Notes under the pieces: generated by a model
Database searches by the model: none
Told to the model about the DNA's origin: nothing
Seen by the model: only the letters and a program-made list of their open reading frames with translations
From: Pseudoalteromonas luteoviolacea NCIMB 1944
GTDB lineage: Bacteria; Pseudomonadota; Gammaproteobacteria; Enterobacterales; Alteromonadaceae
NCBI RefSeq assembly: GCF_001625565.1
Contig: NZ_AUXS01000032.1
Location: 62,001-126,000 of the forward strand
Reading direction: 5' to 3'
Length of the DNA stretch: 64,000 nt
Shown here: positions 62,968 to 64,000 of the stretch, piece after piece
Numbering within the stretch: the stretch's first letter is position 1
Layout: each line of letters starts with the position of its first letter
Position numbers and translations under genes: made by a program

Positions 62968-63891
62968 ATGAATCTAAGACAGTTTGACCAAAACCTGTGG
63001 TTAGTGCTTGATGCGCTATATCAAACTCAAAGCGTATCCGGCGCTGCAAAAAGCTTAAGCTTGAGCCAATCCGCGATGAGCCATGCATTAAAAAGGCTTC
63101 GAATTGCATTTAACGATCCTCTTTTTGTTAGAGAAAACGGTAAAATGCTTCCAACTCAAAAGGCACTAAATATACAGCCACTCGCACAGCAAGGTCTTGC
63201 ACTTTTAAACCAAGTTGCGAATGGTCTTGATAGCTTTTGTAAAAGTACGTCAAACCGGCAGTTCGTTATCGCCGCCACTGACTTTACAACTAAGCTATTT
63301 ATTTACCCTTTGCTCAATATGTTATCCACACTTAACGGCAATATACGAATTAAAGTCATTGATCTGAGCTCTGAAATCCCAACTAGGGAGTTGTCTTCCA
63401 ATCATATCGATTTGGTGCTGACATTTAGTCACGCACATGCTTTTGAAAATACCCTTAGCCAACAAAAATTAATTTCTGGGAACTATCGTGTCATTGCTAG
63501 GAAACAACATCCGCTCATTTCAAATAATCTCTCTTTAGAAACTTATTTAAGTGCAAAACATGTACTAGTCTCTCCTTGGGGGGCAGAAACCGGAAGTTTA
63601 GACAATGAACTGGAAAAGCTCGGAAAGTATCGTCATATAGCGGCTACAGTACCACATCTTATGAATGTGGTAGAACTGGTAAGCAACAGTGATTTAATCG
63701 CTACGGTCCCCGCTCTCTCTATCAGACAACATGAAGTAAAAAATGTACAGATATTAGAGCCACCACTTGCATTGCCTGACTATAAATTGTTCATGGTCTG
63801 GCATCCATCTTATAACTTAGACCAAGGTCTAATATGGCTGAGATCTGAACTCGAAACTATTGCTACACAAATACTTGAAGGTTTTTCATAG
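62968..63891 (+). CDS. LysR-family regulator (DntR/NahR-like type)
   Basis: This 307-residue LysR regulator begins MNLRQFDQNLWLVLDALYQTQSVSGAAKSLSLSQSAMSHALKRLR, with the subfamily mark of a helix-turn-helix followed by DPLFVR. The substrate-binding domain covers about 90-300. The frame is open from a TTG at 62908 with several in-frame ATG codons, but 62968 fits the family N-terminus. It is divergent from the cupin gene, its likely target. The final 109 bases of the window after it contain no gene. Confidence 0.86.
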   Translation: MNLRQFDQNLWLVLDALYQTQSVSGAAKSLSLSQSAMSHALKRLRIAFNDPLFVRENGKMLPTQKALNIQPLAQQGLALLNQVANGLDSFCKSTSNRQFVIAATDFTTKLFIYPLLNMLSTLNGNIRIKVIDLSSEIPTRELSSNHIDLVLTFSHAHAFENTLSQQKLISGNYRVIARKQHPLISNNLSLETYLSAKHVLVSPWGAETGSLDNELEKLGKYRHIAATVPHLMNVVELVSNSDLIATVPALSIRQHEVKNVQILEPPLALPDYKLFMVWHPSYNLDQGLIWLRSELETIATQILEGFS

Positions 63892-64000
63892 TCATGCGTT
63901 CGACATCCTGTTTACATATTTAGAACAAAAATATTGCGCTTGAGTTTTATTTGTGACAACGTCTAAGACAGGCAAAGCCGTTAAAACAAAAAATAATTAT

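Overview
The window looks like a chromosomal segment of a marine gammaproteobacterium of the Alteromonadales, most likely Pseudoalteromonas or a close relative. The supporting evidence is gene order and protein resemblance: lolCDE, a ccoNOQP-fixH-ccoI-ccoS block followed by fnr and uspE, dapB-carA-carB-greA, a frmA/frmB pair with a divergent LysR gene, a FabY-type ketoacyl synthase, large secreted PKD/GEVED protease genes, and moderately AT-rich DNA. No rRNA, tRNA, insertion sequence, prophage or CRISPR array was seen.

Layout. 1-2.1 kb: the 3' end of cheB and a PAS/degenerate-GGDEF/EAL gene. 2.1-5.2 kb (minus): lolC-lolD-lolE. 5.4-10.1 kb: a SulP transporter, then LysR/frmA/frmB for glutathione-dependent formaldehyde oxidation. 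10.1-14.9 kb: FabY-like synthase, GlxA-type AraC regulator, a methyltransferase, a small membrane protein and a GreA/GreB-like protein. 14.9-21.0 kb (minus): an unusual operon of large lipoprotein, outer-membrane barrel and second lipoprotein; both lipoproteins carry an EF-hand-like loop. 21.5-31.2 kb: an orphan lipoprotein gene divergent from the cbb3 oxidase genes, the copper-delivery genes (including ccoS, too short for many gene finders), a TauE/DsbD_2-like membrane protein, FNR and UspE. 31.7-35.8 kb: a 1364-residue secreted metzincin protease. 36.2-39.2 kb (minus): ccoG and a PAS/sigma-54 activator gene flanked by two copies of one palindrome. 39.3-45.2 kb (minus): dapB, a carA leader with an attenuator-like hairpin, carA (TTG start), carB and greA. 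45.5-47.8 kb: an NhaC-family transporter gene under a MetJ-like operator (probable methionine transporter) and a Tsx/OmpK-like outer-membrane protein.

48.1-56.5 kb holds the most unusual locus: a coiled-coil protein, then a Ser/Thr kinase-cyclase-AAA ATPase-TPR fusion, a 287-residue protein I do not recognise, a YcaO protein and a TfuA protein. YcaO plus TfuA is the known pair for backbone thioamide formation, and kinase/cyclase fusions of this type accompany thiazole/oxazole-modified peptide (TOMM) loci. Here no conventional short precursor peptide is evident, so the substrate is open. The last four genes look co-transcribed.

56.5-64 kb: small accessory genes (VOC protein, SDR lacking the YxxxK pair, two LysR regulators, a CadC-like wHTH-TM-TPR regulator divergent from a secreted amidohydrolase, a cupin) and an 8-bp repeat in four tandem copies.
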